This document shows positions 33,629 to 43,350 of a stretch of 64,000 nt of DNA, in pieces. Positions within the stretch are counted from its first letter, which is position 1. Every line of letters begins with the position of its first letter. The stretch comes from Peribacillus asahii (lineage in GTDB: Bacteria; Bacillota; Bacilli; Bacillales; DSM-1321). The stretch covers positions 62,001 to 126,000 of the forward strand of contig NZ_QWVS01000002.1 of assembly GCF_003570725.1 (NCBI RefSeq), read 5' to 3'. The translations under genes and the position numbers were made by a program. Under the pieces are notes generated by a model that did not search any database, was not told where the DNA came from, and was given only the letters and a program-made list of their open reading frames with translations.

Positions 33629-35590
33629 TTAGGAGGCCTCCTTTTGATACAGCGGTAACAATATAGTAAATGTCGACCCTTTATTCGGCTGGCTCGCGAT
33701 ATGCAGTTCTCCCTTATTCTCTTTTATAAGATTGTAAGTTAAAGTTAACCCTAAGCCTACGCCCTTTTCTTTGCTTGTATAAAAAGGTTCTAAAATATGA
33801 TGTAATTCTTCTGAGCTCATTCCTTTTCCTGTATCGGAAATCATCACGCTGCCGATTTCCTCATTTATCTTTTTCACAGTAATCGTAATCTTCTTTTCCT
33901 CTTTCTCGGCTACAGCATCCACTGCATTTAATAGTAAATTAATCATGACTTGACGAATTTGTTGTGGATCAATATAAAAAACTAAATTATCTTCCACCTT
34001 TTTCTCAAGACTAATTTGATTTTTATCCATCGTAACTTGAATAAATGATAATAAAGAAGCCATTTCCTCTAGCGTATACTTCTGTTTATTAGAAGGCCGT
34101 GGACGTGCGTATTCAACCAAATCTGTTACGATTGTATTTAACCGATTTACTTCAGAAGGTACATGTTCCGTTATTAGCCTTCTAAATTCAGGGAGATGAT
34201 ATTTACTTGGAAGCATGTCAATAAACATTTTAATCGACGTTAAAGGATTGCGAATTTCATGAGCAACTCCAGCAACAAGCTGACCAAGTGCATGCAGTTT
34301 TTCTTGTGTGAACAATTTTTGTTCTAGATTCTTCTTTTCCGTTTCATCATTCATAGACAATAAATAACCTGTCTGTTGTTCCCGAGAATTATATATTTGC
34401 AGTATACGATAATAGATCACTTTTTTTTGACCTTGCTCATTCCATTCAAGTACCTGAACACCCGATTCTTTTGAATGATAATGATCAAATAACTGTTTTA
34501 GAAGCGGTGGGTTTTGAAGACTAAAAGGTGTATCATTCGATAGGTTTAACATATGTACAGCGCTTGCATTGCAACTCGTAATCTTTAAATCAACATTAAA
34601 GGTCACAATACCTGTATCAATATTATTTAAAATTAGGTCCTTAAAGGCGTTACTATCAGCTATAATTTGTTGTGTTTCTTGTAAACTTTCATTAAGTTGA
34701 CGAAGTTTACTCGTCTGGATATGTACAGCTTCTTTTAATCTCTGATTCCACATATAAATTATGAGTAGGACAATAGCTACAATAATCAATACACTCACTA
34801 GCAAATAAATAAACGTTTCTAACCTAGCAATTTCCGCTAAATCCTTAGGCACCGTCCATTTATTAATAAGTTTATTAAGCTCTCCTTTCGCCTCTAGCAT
34901 AGTAATACTTTGGTTAAAGGCAAGTAGCAAAGAGTCATTTTCCTCTTGTACAACTACAGTATAATCAGAACTATTCATGACATCATCTAGAATAGTAAAG
35001 GAATCTTCTCTCCCTAACTCCTTCAAATAAGCAGTTGCTGTCCACTTATTTCCTATAAAAAGATCAGCTCTTCCCTCAATCAAACTCTGAAGAGCTGTAT
35101 ACTGATTGTCCTCCAATAATACATTAGTGGTCCTCATATTTAAAATGTTTTCATACATAGATGTATGACCCTCTACTACAACTTGGCGGTTTTCTAAGTC
35201 TTCGATTCCTTTAATCTGATTTTCACTTTCCTTCGGAATTACAATAGAGTCAGACATTGTAAAATAGGAAGTAGAAAAATCAAATTTCCAATCCTTACTA
35301 GGTCTATACACCATACCTGCAATTGCATCAATCTTACCTTCCTCTAGAGCTTTTTCAGCATCTTCTATATTCATAGGAATATATTCAAAAGAAAGCCTAT
35401 GCTGTTCCGCTATTTGTTCCATTAAATCAATGCTAAGACCCGTTAGTACTCCATTTTCATTGATATATGAGAAAGGAGGCAGTTTTGGTTCCGCTGCAAT
35501 TTTATACACTTTCTCTTCCGCAAATCCTGATGAGATGCTGCCTATTCCTTGCAAAAAAATAGCTAATAAAAAAAGAAATACTATTTTCAA
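33629..35590 (-). CDS. Sensor histidine kinase with an extracellular solute-binding domain
   Basis: Membrane kinase of 653 residues. After a signal or anchor segment comes a family 3 solute-binding domain (about residues 28-250; EPKLPPFSYINENGVLTGLS, DAIAGMVYRP), then one membrane helix, a PAS domain (about 310-420), the dimerisation domain with HEIRNPLTS and the ATPase domain with NLLLNAVDAV and GKGMSSEEL...GVGLGLTLTYNL. The sensor domain belongs to the same fold as amino-acid-binding proteins, so the ligand is likely an amino acid or amine. The start is a TTG with a weak ribosome-binding site. It is coupled to the response regulator gene. Confidence 0.92.
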   Translation of the reverse strand: MKIVFLFLLAIFLQGIGSISSGFAEEKVYKIAAEPKLPPFSYINENGVLTGLSIDLMEQIAEQHRLSFEYIPMNIEDAEKALEEGKIDAIAGMVYRPSKDWKFDFSTSYFTMSDSIVIPKESENQIKGIEDLENRQVVVEGHTSMYENILNMRTTNVLLEDNQYTALQSLIEGRADLFIGNKWTATAYLKELGREDSFTILDDVMNSSDYTVVVQEENDSLLLAFNQSITMLEAKGELNKLINKWTVPKDLAEIARLETFIYLLVSVLIIVAIVLLIIYMWNQRLKEAVHIQTSKLRQLNESLQETQQIIADSNAFKDLILNNIDTGIVTFNVDLKITSCNASAVHMLNLSNDTPFSLQNPPLLKQLFDHYHSKESGVQVLEWNEQGQKKVIYYRILQIYNSREQQTGYLLSMNDETEKKNLEQKLFTQEKLHALGQLVAGVAHEIRNPLTSIKMFIDMLPSKYHLPEFRRLITEHVPSEVNRLNTIVTDLVEYARPRPSNKQKYTLEEMASLLSFIQVTMDKNQISLEKKVEDNLVFYIDPQQIRQVMINLLLNAVDAVAEKEEKKITITVKKINEEIGSVMISDTGKGMSSEELHHILEPFYTSKEKGVGLGLTLTYNLIKENKGELHIASQPNKGSTFTILLPLYQKEAS

Positions 35591-36018
35591 TACATAATTT
35601 CTAATCCCTGCCCTCTCCCTTCTGTTTTAATGATTGGGCTCTGTTATAGGAAGTTGTTTAACACAGCCTATTAAAAAATCTAATAGATTCTCTTCATCAA
35701 ATATCTATGACTATATAGGAGTTTATTACATTTGATTGCGGTTGTTTGAGTAATGCTTAAATATTTAGCAACTTCGCCTAAACATAGTTGTCCACTAAAA
35801 CAAAAAACCTTTTTTGTTAATTATTGTAATATTATAACATCAAAAGGCGGTTTTCCATAATTTCAAAATAATTTTAATAGATTTTTATAAACCGTTATAA
35901 CTCCCTAATATAAAGAATAATAAATTCCACTTTATAAAAATTTTCACAGAAAATATCATTTTGGCTCGTGAATGTAATAAACTTACTTAGAACATAGAGT
36001 TGTTCTTGCAAACAAAAA

Positions 36019-36078
36019 CGGCTTGTAGCCCATCTTATTTCATTATCGACAATAATGAAATAAGCAAGCTGCAAGCCG
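36019..36078 (-). terminator. Long terminator in the gap 35591-36139
   Basis: Arms CGGCTTGTAG / CTGCAAGCCG enclose a second stem CTTATTTCATTAT / ATAATGAAATAAG; TTTTTG follows on the minus strand. It ends the gene at 36140. The rest of the 549-base gap has no supported gene. Confidence 0.75.
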
Positions 36079-36139
36079 CTCTGCATATTCATGAAGTATA
36101 TTCACCATTGTAAAACTTAAAACAGTCTTTATATAGCAA

Positions 36140-36466
36140 TTATTCTTCAGTCAATTTGTTTTCACGAACATCGCTTAAAAACTGCTCATCTTTTAAAACA
36201 GCCAATACTTTTTTATAAAAAGTAGGTTGATCAATGACAGCTGTATGTACATATTCATACTCTTTTAAAGATGAATGACGCAACACCTTTGGAAGGCATG
36301 ATAAGCAAACGTTTTTCGTACCTAATTTGTAATAATTCATATTTGTTTCATCACCGTTAGAAGTATCTTGTTGGCATACGAAACAAGTATGAGTTACTCG
36401 ACCTTTTTTATTGTATTCCGCCAAAGCTTTTTCTAAACGTTTCGACGCAGGAACTGTTAATAACAC
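36140..36466 (-). CDS. Hypothetical protein with two CXXC motifs
   Basis: A 108-residue soluble protein with CFVC and CLSC motifs about 26 residues apart, most likely one zinc site. The C-terminal part is acidic and helical (TFYKKVLAVLKDEQFLSDV). I do not recognise the family. It has its own terminator. It lies between the sensor kinase and an LD-carboxypeptidase gene, with no clear link to either. Confidence 0.7.
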   Translation of the reverse strand: MLLTVPASKRLEKALAEYNKKGRVTHTCFVCQQDTSNGDETNMNYYKLGTKNVCLSCLPKVLRHSSLKEYEYVHTAVIDQPTFYKKVLAVLKDEQFLSDVRENKLTEE

Positions 36467-36562
36467 ATAATCACCTTTTCTAATTTAAAATCTCTTTGTA
36501 TTATAGCAGAAAAACCTAACAATGGGACAGTAAGCTTTTCATTACCTAATTATTCCTACTAT

Positions 36563-37537
36563 TTAAGCAAATACTTTTACAATTGCAGAACCATTTTTAA
36601 CAGATAATGAGGCTTTAGCCCCAATTGGAATCGTAGCAAACGGAGTAGTATGTCCAAAATTTGCATTAGCAATTACCGGAATACCTTTTAATTCTTGTTT
36701 CGTTGCAATGATCTCATGAAGTGCATAATCCGTCATACCGGATTCTTTTTGAAAACGCCCGATAATAATCCCTTTGATTCCTGCAGCAGCCGGTTGATGC
36801 AGTAAGGATTGTAAATCGCGATCAAAGCTAAACGGATGGCTTTCCTCATCATCTTCAATAAAGAGAATACGATTTTCTAATGATGGCATATATCCCGTAC
36901 CTTGAAGAAGATTGATTGTACATAAGTTCCCACCGATTATGGAGCCTTCTGCTTCTCCTTCTTGAATGATCATGTAGCCGTGATTTGGATAAAAATTATG
37001 ATCTTCTTGTTCAAGATGCCAAGAATCATCGCTCCATGTTTCACTTTGCTTTAACTCGAAATCGCCGTCTTCCATGACTGCCTTTTTAAAATAATCGATC
37101 GTATAATCAAGACCTACTCGCATGCCAAATGAAGAGAAATAAGGGCCCACATAAGTTGTTAAACCTGTCTTCTCATAAATAGCAAGCAAGATTGCTGTAA
37201 TATCACTATACCCACAAATCACTTTTGGATTAGCTTTAATTAAATCATAATCTAAATACCTAAGCAATTGATTTGCATTATAGCCACCGATTCCTGCAAA
37301 AACTCCTTTTACATTCGGGTCTTTAAAGGCCGCATGTAAATCTGCCACACGGTCTTCAATAGAATTGGAGAAAAAATCATCATGCACGAGCGCTGTATCT
37401 CCATATGTAACTCGAAATCCAAGTTCTGTTAATCGTTCCTCAGCTAGCTTTCGTTGATCTCCTTTCACAATCGCTAGACTGCGAGAAGGGGCTATCACAC
37501 GAATCTCATCCCCAGCTTGTAAACGTGAAGGTTTCAT
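36563..37537 (-). CDS. S66-family LD-carboxypeptidase / MccF-like
   Basis: Serine peptidase of the S66 family (324 residues), which includes LD-carboxypeptidases that trim the murein tetrapeptide and MccF, which inactivates microcin C. Motifs: IRVIAPSRSLA at the N-terminus, the nucleophile elbow CGYSDITAIL, the loop GGNLCTINLLQGT, FIEDDEESHPF and the catalytic His in NANFGHTTPFATIP. There is no signal peptide, so it acts in the cytoplasm. It resembles B. subtilis YocD. GAGGAGG lies at 8 bases from the start. Peptidoglycan recycling and peptide resistance are both possible. Confidence 0.9.
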   Translation of the reverse strand: MKPSRLQAGDEIRVIAPSRSLAIVKGDQRKLAEERLTELGFRVTYGDTALVHDDFFSNSIEDRVADLHAAFKDPNVKGVFAGIGGYNANQLLRYLDYDLIKANPKVICGYSDITAILLAIYEKTGLTTYVGPYFSSFGMRVGLDYTIDYFKKAVMEDGDFELKQSETWSDDSWHLEQEDHNFYPNHGYMIIQEGEAEGSIIGGNLCTINLLQGTGYMPSLENRILFIEDDEESHPFSFDRDLQSLLHQPAAAGIKGIIIGRFQKESGMTDYALHEIIATKQELKGIPVIANANFGHTTPFATIPIGAKASLSVKNGSAIVKVFA

Positions 37538-37698
37538 TTCTTTTTCCTCCCTAGTAAATCACATCATTACGTTATTGTAGCAGAAAGTGCTTATCTGAAC
37601 AATGATATCGGGAAATGAATCAATTTCACTTCGACATAGAATCCGTCAAATAATGCTGTTAATAAACAGTATTTACATAGCCAAATAAAAACCAATAG

Positions 37699-37728
37699 AA
37701 AACCAGCCTTCGTGTGAAGACTGGTTTT
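37699..37728. terminator. Terminator after the YjcZ-type gene
   Basis: Stem AAAACCAG.CTTC / GAAG.CTGGTTTT, 10 bases after the short gene stop, with T-rich DNA on the other side as well. Confidence 0.75.
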
Positions 37729-37737
37729 AGTTTTACC

Positions 37738-37884
37738 TTAGCAGCAAGTAAATGAAGCTCCGATGATGATTAATAAAATGAATAAAACGACGATTAACGC
37801 GAATCCGCCGCCAAAACCAACACCACCATAACCGTATCCACCGCAGCCGTATCCACCATATCCATATCCTCCGTACATAAACAT
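37738..37884 (-). CDS. YjcZ-family small sporulation protein
   Basis: A 48-codon gene with a good AGGAGTGAA ribosome-binding site. The first half consists of repeated Gly-Tyr units (YGGYGYGG), then VGFGGGF, followed by one hydrophobic helix ([18 protein letters not shown]) and a Cys-Cys end. This is the pattern of the YjcZ family, tiny membrane proteins that are found in sporulating bacilli. A second ATG two codons inside could also start it. The 319 bases upstream (37885-38203) hold only a terminator. Confidence 0.85.
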   Translation of the reverse strand: MFMYGGYGYGGYGCGGYGYGGVGFGGGFALIVVLFILLIIIGASFTCC

Positions 37885-38122
37885 TTCACTCCTATCCTTT
37901 TTTCGAATTCACTGTACACCTTACAATATGTAATATCGCCCGCCTCGGTCTGTGCAAACGCCCATTTTTTTTATTTTCCTGCGCTGATTGAAAAAGTGCC
38001 CTGTACAAAAACAATAAAAAAACACCCTTTAAGTAACAGAATGATTAAGCTTCCAGATACACTTTCTTTAGGAATCCAATACTAAAACTGTTTTAAAAAT
38101 ATAGCTGAACATGTCCGCTTCA

Positions 38123-38163
38123 TAAAGAAAAGAAGATCATGAATGATGACCTTCTTTTCTTTA
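38123..38163. terminator. Terminator after msrB
   Basis: Stem AAAGAAAAGAAG.TCAT / ATGA.CTTCTTTTCTTT around a short loop. Confidence 0.75.
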
Positions 38164-38203
38164 TGCAATATAATCAATTTCCTTACCAATGTCCTCTTTT
38201 ATT

Positions 38204-38629
38204 TCACTCAAAATATTTTTTATAAGAGCCGTATCCTTCTTTCTCTAAATCAGCAACAGGAATGAATTTAAGTGCTGCTGAATTAATACAATATCTCAAA
38301 CCTCTTGGTCCAGGTCCATCAGGAAACACATGTCCAAGATGAGAATCAGCCGTTTTCGAACGTACTTCTACGCGGCGCATTCCGTAGCTTGTATCAAGCC
38401 GTTCCTCAATTTCTTCTTCCTCAAGCGGTTTTGTAAAACTCGGCCAGCCGCAACCAGAATCGTATTTATCCTTTGACGTAAACAATGGCTTTCCAGAAAC
38501 AATATCCACATACAGTCCTTCTTCTTTTACATTCCAATATTCATTATGAAAAGCCGGTTCTGTGCCATTATTTTGTGTCACTTCATACTGCATTGGTGTT
38601 AATCTTTTCTTCAAATCTTCTTGATTCAT
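38204..38629 (-). CDS. msrB: Peptide-methionine (R)-S-oxide reductase
   Basis: MsrB (141 residues) reduces the R form of methionine sulfoxide in proteins. It has the conserved SGCGWPSF and the catalytic [11 protein letters not shown] with the active Cys. One of the two CXXC zinc motifs of many MsrBs seems absent, as in the B. subtilis protein. It overlaps msrA by 4 bases, and the two form an operon as in B. subtilis. Confidence 0.95.
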   Translation of the reverse strand: MNQEDLKKRLTPMQYEVTQNNGTEPAFHNEYWNVKEEGLYVDIVSGKPLFTSKDKYDSGCGWPSFTKPLEEEEIEERLDTSYGMRRVEVRSKTADSHLGHVFPDGPGPRGLRYCINSAALKFIPVADLEKEGYGSYKKYFE

Positions 38630-39162
38630 TTTTTATCCCTCCAATATCGCTCTTGAAATGCTTTACGACCAGATCCGATTTGATAAGCCTGATATCTTTG
38701 CGGTTCCTTTTTATAATAATGCTGATGATATTCCTCGGCTGGATAAAATTCTTTTGCTGGCAAAATCGGTGTAACAATCGGCAATGAGAAACGTCCGCTT
38801 TCATTCAAGCGCTCTTTTGAAGCTTGTGCAATACGCCGTTGTTCCTCAGTATGATAAAAAATAGCTGTTTGATATGATGAACCACGATCATAAAATTGAC
38901 CGCCTGCATCCGTTGGATCAATTTGCTGCCAAAATAGTTCCACTAGTCTTTCATATGGAAAAACAGCTGGATCATATGTAATTTGCACAGCTTCATAATG
39001 TCCTGTCGTTTCACTACATACTTCTTGATAGGTTGGATTTTCCGTTGTGCCACCGGTATACCCAGATAAGACAGAAACAATCCCTGGCTGCTCATCAAAT
39101 GGCTTTACCATACACCAAAAACAGCCTCCTGCAAACGTCGCCTGCTCAAAATTTTCTTCCAT
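38626..39162 (-). CDS. msrA: Peptide-methionine (S)-S-oxide reductase
   Basis: MsrA (178 residues) reduces the S form of methionine sulfoxide. The active-site motif GGCFWCMV is at the N-terminus; [15 protein letters not shown] and GHYEAVQI follow, as in the family. The start ATG at 39162 is preferred, since the GGAGG box lies 8 bases upstream and overlaps an earlier in-frame ATG at 39177. It is the first gene of msrA-msrB. Confidence 0.95.
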   Translation of the reverse strand: MEENFEQATFAGGCFWCMVKPFDEQPGIVSVLSGYTGGTTENPTYQEVCSETTGHYEAVQITYDPAVFPYERLVELFWQQIDPTDAGGQFYDRGSSYQTAIFYHTEEQRRIAQASKERLNESGRFSLPIVTPILPAKEFYPAEEYHQHYYKKEPQRYQAYQIGSGRKAFQERYWRDKK

Positions 39163-39273
39163 TTCATTGTCCTCCATCCTTTAAATATTCCCTATAGTTC
39201 AAAACTAGACAACTGCCCAAGCATCTTGCCATATGCTAATAGCATGATGAGCAAAAACTAAGGGGTGATTGGC

Positions 39274-40017
39274 ATGAACTATGAATCCCACAATCATTAC
39301 TTACAAAAAGCTGCGAAATACGATCTCTTATCTCACTTTTATAAATATAGCAACCCAAAGCTTCATGATTATTATTATCATAAGCATTTGCAAAGTATTA
39401 CAAAAGCAATACCACTTATATATGTTAGACAAACAAAAAAATTTGCACACCTTCGACTGTTCCATGTCTCTCCCAGCATACCTGCTGTTGATGTATATGT
39501 AAATGAAATGCGGATTCTACAAAACTTCGCTTACAAAAACGCGAGTGACTATTTGTCCTTGCCAGCTGGAACGTATCAAATTGATATATATCCTGAAGGA
39601 ACAACAACCTCTACCATTGCTAGCCAAATGCTAAAACTAGAAGCCAATCAATATTATACCGAGGCAATTGCCAAAAGACCAAAAGAAGTAAAACTTGTTA
39701 CGCTAAAAGATTCTCCAGCTGTCCCTAGTGGTGAAGCAGCGTTTCGCTTTGTTCATCTAGCCTCTGATATCGAAGCAGTAGACATTGCTGTGAAAAATGG
39801 TGATATTGTTTTCAATCAACTTACATCCGAACACGCAAGCTCATACTTACCTGTCTATCCTATCAAAGTCGACCTTGAAATTCGACCAACTGGAACAAAA
39901 GAGCTCATTCGTTCCTTGCCAAAGACTCACTTTCCAGTCAATCAAGCCACATCTTTCTATATTGTCAGCACAAATAATAAAGCGGCTGAATTAGCAGTTA
40001 TTTCTCTTACACCTTAG
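39274..40017 (+). CDS. DUF4397-domain protein
   Basis: A 247-residue protein with two DUF4397 repeats. Each has the RLFHVSPSIPAVDVYV / RFVHLASDIEAVDIAV start and a following YLSLPAGTYQIDIYPEG or similar strand pattern; these beta-sandwich repeats are often found in secreted or spore-associated proteins. No signal peptide is visible here. The N-terminal 60 residues are Tyr/His-rich. The ATG at 39274 has AAGGGG at 8 bases. The function is unknown. It converges on ypmS with a shared terminator. Confidence 0.85.
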   Translation: MNYESHNHYLQKAAKYDLLSHFYKYSNPKLHDYYYHKHLQSITKAIPLIYVRQTKKFAHLRLFHVSPSIPAVDVYVNEMRILQNFAYKNASDYLSLPAGTYQIDIYPEGTTTSTIASQMLKLEANQYYTEAIAKRPKEVKLVTLKDSPAVPSGEAAFRFVHLASDIEAVDIAVKNGDIVFNQLTSEHASSYLPVYPIKVDLEIRPTGTKELIRSLPKTHFPVNQATSFYIVSTNNKAAELAVISLTP

Positions 40018-40080
40018 AACACTAAACATAGCAACACTTTCTTTATCCTTAAAATCCAAGCTACCTATCCGTTTCACCAT

Positions 40081-40112
40081 AAGAAAAAACCGGGATATCC
40101 CGTTTTTTTCTT
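40081..40112. terminator. Bidirectional terminator
   Basis: Perfect palindrome AAGAAAAAACCGGGAT / ATCCCGTTTTTTTCTT between the convergent DUF4397 and ypmS genes. The ypmS stop codon touches it. Confidence 0.85.
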
Positions 40113-40695
40113 ATGGCTGAACAGAAGGCACTGTCAATAAAAATGAAATGTCATTATGTTCTAAATCAAATTTTTTGGCCTTTACACGTACATCGCTTTT
40201 CAATTTCATTTCTTGCAGAGAGACATAAACCCTTTGCTCCTTCGGCTGAATGGTAACCCAATCAGGCGTTTTATAACGCTTATTAATAAAGTTCATTACA
40301 TAGGAGACAGGGAGGTTCATCTCACCAACAGAAATGGACTCTTGCTTGAGAACCAAATCGCCATTTTCTTGAGCAATCGGCTTAAACGTTAATTTCAAAT
40401 CTACTTCACGATTAAAGAATGGAATCTTGCCATACAATTCAACTTCATCGGTTAAATATACTTCATAATGAAATCCACCAGTTAGCCCTTCCTTATCTAA
40501 ATATTGATTGATTAATTGATTCAAATCATCTCGTGTTGTGTGTACTTGAAATTGGATATCCTCTTCCTTACTTGACTTATTGCTAATTTCTTCACCTTTA
40601 ATCGGCCAATTAATTAAAATCAACATAAAGATAATGACAAGGATATTACAGGCTAATAAAACAATAAATAACTTTTTCCATTTCTCTCCTGTCAT
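40111..40695 (-). CDS. ypmS: YpmS family protein (DUF2140)
   Basis: A 194-residue membrane-anchored protein. It has one N-terminal helix (LFIVLLACNILVIIFMLILI) and an extracellular domain with PFFNREVDLKLTFKP and LPVSYVMNFINKRYKTPDWV. This matches YpmS of B. subtilis, in the same order after ypmR. The start overlaps the ypmR stop (TAATG). Function is unknown; an envelope role is suggested by location. Confidence 0.9.
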   Translation of the reverse strand: MTGEKWKKLFIVLLACNILVIIFMLILINWPIKGEEISNKSSKEEDIQFQVHTTRDDLNQLINQYLDKEGLTGGFHYEVYLTDEVELYGKIPFFNREVDLKLTFKPIAQENGDLVLKQESISVGEMNLPVSYVMNFINKRYKTPDWVTIQPKEQRVYVSLQEMKLKSDVRVKAKKFDLEHNDISFLLTVPSVQP

Positions 40696-41537
40696 TATTG
40701 TGGTTCATCCCCTCTAATGCTTGCTGCTTCCAGGGTCTCTCTTCCCAATGTGGCAACTTCCATATTGTTATATATTCTCGTCGCAATTAATTCATAACCG
40801 CGGTCGTTTGGATGAAAGTAATCCTCCGTATAAAGCAAATCTTCTGTTGTATTTTGAAAAATGTCTTCTATCGAAATAAAGTAAGCCGAATCATACTGAG
40901 ATACAATTTTTTCACCGCTATTATTCCAATCGGCAATAATCATATCAAGCTCATATAAATCTGCAAATATCTTCGTATATGGATTATACACTCCAACTAA
41001 ATATATTTGTGCTGACTTATTATACGTCCGTATTTTATCAAAAATTTTCCTCAAACGATCTTCATAACCGATTTTAGCGGTTTCAAACTGATCCATTTCT
41101 AGATGGGTGAAATTTTGTTTAAATACTTTCATAATATCATTTCCACCAATCGTTACGACAATGGAATCAGCCTGCTCAATATGTTCACGAATCTCTTTTT
41201 TATCCAATCGCTTCAACAATTGATCCGTTCGGTTACCTCGTACACCATAATTGACCATCTCTACAGCTGTAATGTTCGGCTCTTTTTCTAATTTCTTTTT
41301 TAGATAAGGTAAGTAGCCTCCATTATCTTTACTATCTCCAACCCCTTGAGTTAATGAGTCACCGACCGACACAATTTGAATCGGATCAGGGAAAAAGCGT
41401 GAAGGAATCTCTTGCTTCTTACTTAATTCCGTCAGATGCTGATACTGTTCCAAAGGTTGAGTTGAGACCGTTTGACTTTGACTGCATCCACTTATTAAGA
41501 ATAGACATATAAGAAGACAGGTGATGATATATTTCAT
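40695..41537 (-). CDS. ypmR: SGNH/GDSL lipase-esterase lipoprotein
   Basis: Lipoprotein (280 residues) with signal ending FLISGC and an SGNH hydrolase domain. The catalytic Ser is in VSVGDSLTQGVGD, block III is VVTIGGNDIM, and the Asp/His pair is in DYFHPNDRGYELIA. It acts outside the cell, presumably on an ester in the envelope. I use the ATG at 41537 behind GGAAGGTG; a GTG at 41546 is inside that box. It lies between sco and ypmS, as in B. subtilis. Confidence 0.92.
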   Translation of the reverse strand: MKYIITCLLICLFLISGCSQSQTVSTQPLEQYQHLTELSKKQEIPSRFFPDPIQIVSVGDSLTQGVGDSKDNGGYLPYLKKKLEKEPNITAVEMVNYGVRGNRTDQLLKRLDKKEIREHIEQADSIVVTIGGNDIMKVFKQNFTHLEMDQFETAKIGYEDRLRKIFDKIRTYNKSAQIYLVGVYNPYTKIFADLYELDMIIADWNNSGEKIVSQYDSAYFISIEDIFQNTTEDLLYTEDYFHPNDRGYELIATRIYNNMEVATLGRETLEAASIRGDEPQ

Positions 41538-41677
41538 CGCTATCACCTTCCTTTAAAATATTATATCATGAAAAAAACGGGATTTTATAAAGAAAAAACC
41601 TTGTTTTAAAATGAAAATTCTTGTATAACTGTAGCTTTTACTAGGCTTTTTCAAAACATGCTTCTAAACATAAAAAA

Positions 41678-41703
41678 AACAGGTCCGCATGTGGACCTGT
41701 TTA
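41678..41703. terminator. Terminator overlapping the sco stop codon
   Basis: Stem AAACAGGTCC / GGACCTGTTT, loop GCATGT, with a run of A on one side (T on the minus strand). Confidence 0.85.
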
Positions 41704-42285
41704 ACGACTTTGTACTATTTTAATATGCTCTATAATATCTTCAAACGGAATGTCCTCGAGACCTGTATACTCTTGAACAATTTTCCCCTCTTGATTCAGT
41801 AAATAAAAAGACGTACCATGAATAACTTGATCCTCACCTTTTGGCTTTACTGCTAATGTCCCAAAGCCTGTCTTCGCAAATTGAATAATCTCATCTTGTT
41901 GATATCCCGTTAAGAAGTGCCAATTTGAATAATCTACATCGAATTGATCAGCATACTTTTTTAACACATCTGGCTTATCTACTTCTGGATCAACGGAAAA
42001 AGAAACGAATTCAACATCCTTTATCCCCTCATCCTTAAGCATCTTCTGCAGCTTGACCATATTCGATGTCATCGGGAAACAAACCGTCTCACACGATGTA
42101 AAAATAAAATCAGCCACCCATACTTTCCCTTTTAAATCACTTTTCTCTAGTTTCTTTCCTTCTTGAGTTGTAAAACTGAAATCCTCAATATCTCGATCCT
42201 GTTCATTTGGTATTTCATTAGAGCTACAGGCTGATAACGTTAACAAAACTATGCCCAGCATAATAAATAGTTGCTGTCTCCTCAT
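41701..42285 (-). CDS. ypmQ: SCO1/SenC-family copper chaperone lipoprotein
   Basis: Sco protein (194 residues), a thioredoxin-fold copper chaperone for assembly of the CuA site in cytochrome c oxidase, anchored as a lipoprotein (LTLSACSS). The copper ligands are the CETVC pair and the His in IHGTSFYL. It corresponds to B. subtilis YpmQ (BsSco). The Qox oxidase at the other end of the window lacks CuA, so the client is probably another caa3-type oxidase outside the window. Confidence 0.94.
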   Translation of the reverse strand: MRRQQLFIMLGIVLLTLSACSSNEIPNEQDRDIEDFSFTTQEGKKLEKSDLKGKVWVADFIFTSCETVCFPMTSNMVKLQKMLKDEGIKDVEFVSFSVDPEVDKPDVLKKYADQFDVDYSNWHFLTGYQQDEIIQFAKTGFGTLAVKPKGEDQVIHGTSFYLLNQEGKIVQEYTGLEDIPFEDIIEHIKIVQSR

Positions 42286-42313
42286 CTTTTCCCCGCCCTT
42301 TCAGCTTATCTAA

Positions 42314-43156
42314 TCAATCCCAATAATACATAATGGCTAATGCACCTTCCCCAGCATGGGTACTAATGACCGGAGTTGTGTCATCCATCGTAATAGTCTG
42401 AAGTCCAGTCAATTCCATAATTACTTTTCCAATTTTATCGCCCAGCTCTCTATTATTTGCGTGGGCAATCCCAATTCCTGTTAGTTTCTTTCCTTCCATA
42501 TCTTGTTTAAATTGATTCACGACGTACTTAACAATTTGTGAGTGACTTCTTGCCTTTGAAACAGGATGAAGTACACCGTCTTCTAAAATAGCAATCGGTT
42601 TAATATTTAACAAAGAACCAATTAAGCCTGTCATCTTGCCAATTCGTCCGCCCTTAATTAAGTTTTCGAGCGTATCAACAATAATCGTTAATCTCGTATT
42701 ATTGCGAATCGTCTCCAAACGTTCGATAATCTCCGCTACTGATTTACCCTCTTTAGCCATTTTTGCTGCTTCAATTACCTGAAAACTTAACGCTTTTGAA
42801 ATAAATTTCGAATCAATAACCGTTACCTTCGCATCTGTCATGCTTACAGCACTTTCCGCTGAGCGTACAGTCCCACTCATACCGCCAGTCATATGAATCG
42901 AAATAATTTCACTCCCATCTGCTCCTAATTCATCATATATTTGAGCAAATGTACCAACAGCTGGCTGAGAACTCTTTGGTAAATCTTTTGATTTTCTCAT
43001 TCGGGCTAGAAATTCATTGGATCCTATCTCCACCTTATCTAAAAACGTTTCTCCATCAATAGAAATGGATAGCGGAACCATTGTAATCTCATACTTCTCT
43101 AATTCTTCTAATGTCATATCTGTTGTTGAATCTGTTACTATTTTTACTTTTTTCAT
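42314..43156 (-). CDS. DegV-family fatty-acid-binding protein
   Basis: DegV protein (280 residues), which binds fatty acids; Staphylococcus homologues (FakB) hand fatty acid to the kinase FakA. Motifs: KIVTDSTTDMTLEELEKY at the start, DLPKSSQPAVGTF, ISIHMTGGMSGTVRSA, and the fatty-acid pocket part KGGRIGKMTGLIGSLLNIKPI. The C-terminal part ends VISTHAGEGALAIMY. It lies upstream of sco. There are many DegV paralogues, so no symbol is assigned. Confidence 0.92.
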   Translation of the reverse strand: MKKVKIVTDSTTDMTLEELEKYEITMVPLSISIDGETFLDKVEIGSNEFLARMRKSKDLPKSSQPAVGTFAQIYDELGADGSEIISIHMTGGMSGTVRSAESAVSMTDAKVTVIDSKFISKALSFQVIEAAKMAKEGKSVAEIIERLETIRNNTRLTIIVDTLENLIKGGRIGKMTGLIGSLLNIKPIAILEDGVLHPVSKARSHSQIVKYVVNQFKQDMEGKKLTGIGIAHANNRELGDKIGKVIMELTGLQTITMDDTTPVISTHAGEGALAIMYYWD

Positions 43157-43350
43157 TAAAACACATCCTAGTTCACATTTCTGTCTAGACCATTCAAATC
43201 AATCACTAGCATGTAGATCCTATCTATTAAGCTTATTCATTTTTTATGATAACGATTACAAAATACGTGTAAAGACTGTCCATCCTCAGTTATAAAAGAA
43301 CCTTTGCTTAAGCTCTTCTAAACCACTGACTGTGAATAGACAGTCCTTAT

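Noticed and set aside
35680-35800. Minus-strand peptide LGEVAKYLSITQTTAIK resembling a helix-turn-helix
   Set aside because: Only about 40 codons, no start or ribosome-binding site and no neighbouring homologous part; too short to call a gene or remnant.
35895-36092. 65-codon frame on the minus strand
   Set aside because: Most of it is formed by the long terminator hairpin at 36019-36078; no ribosome-binding site.
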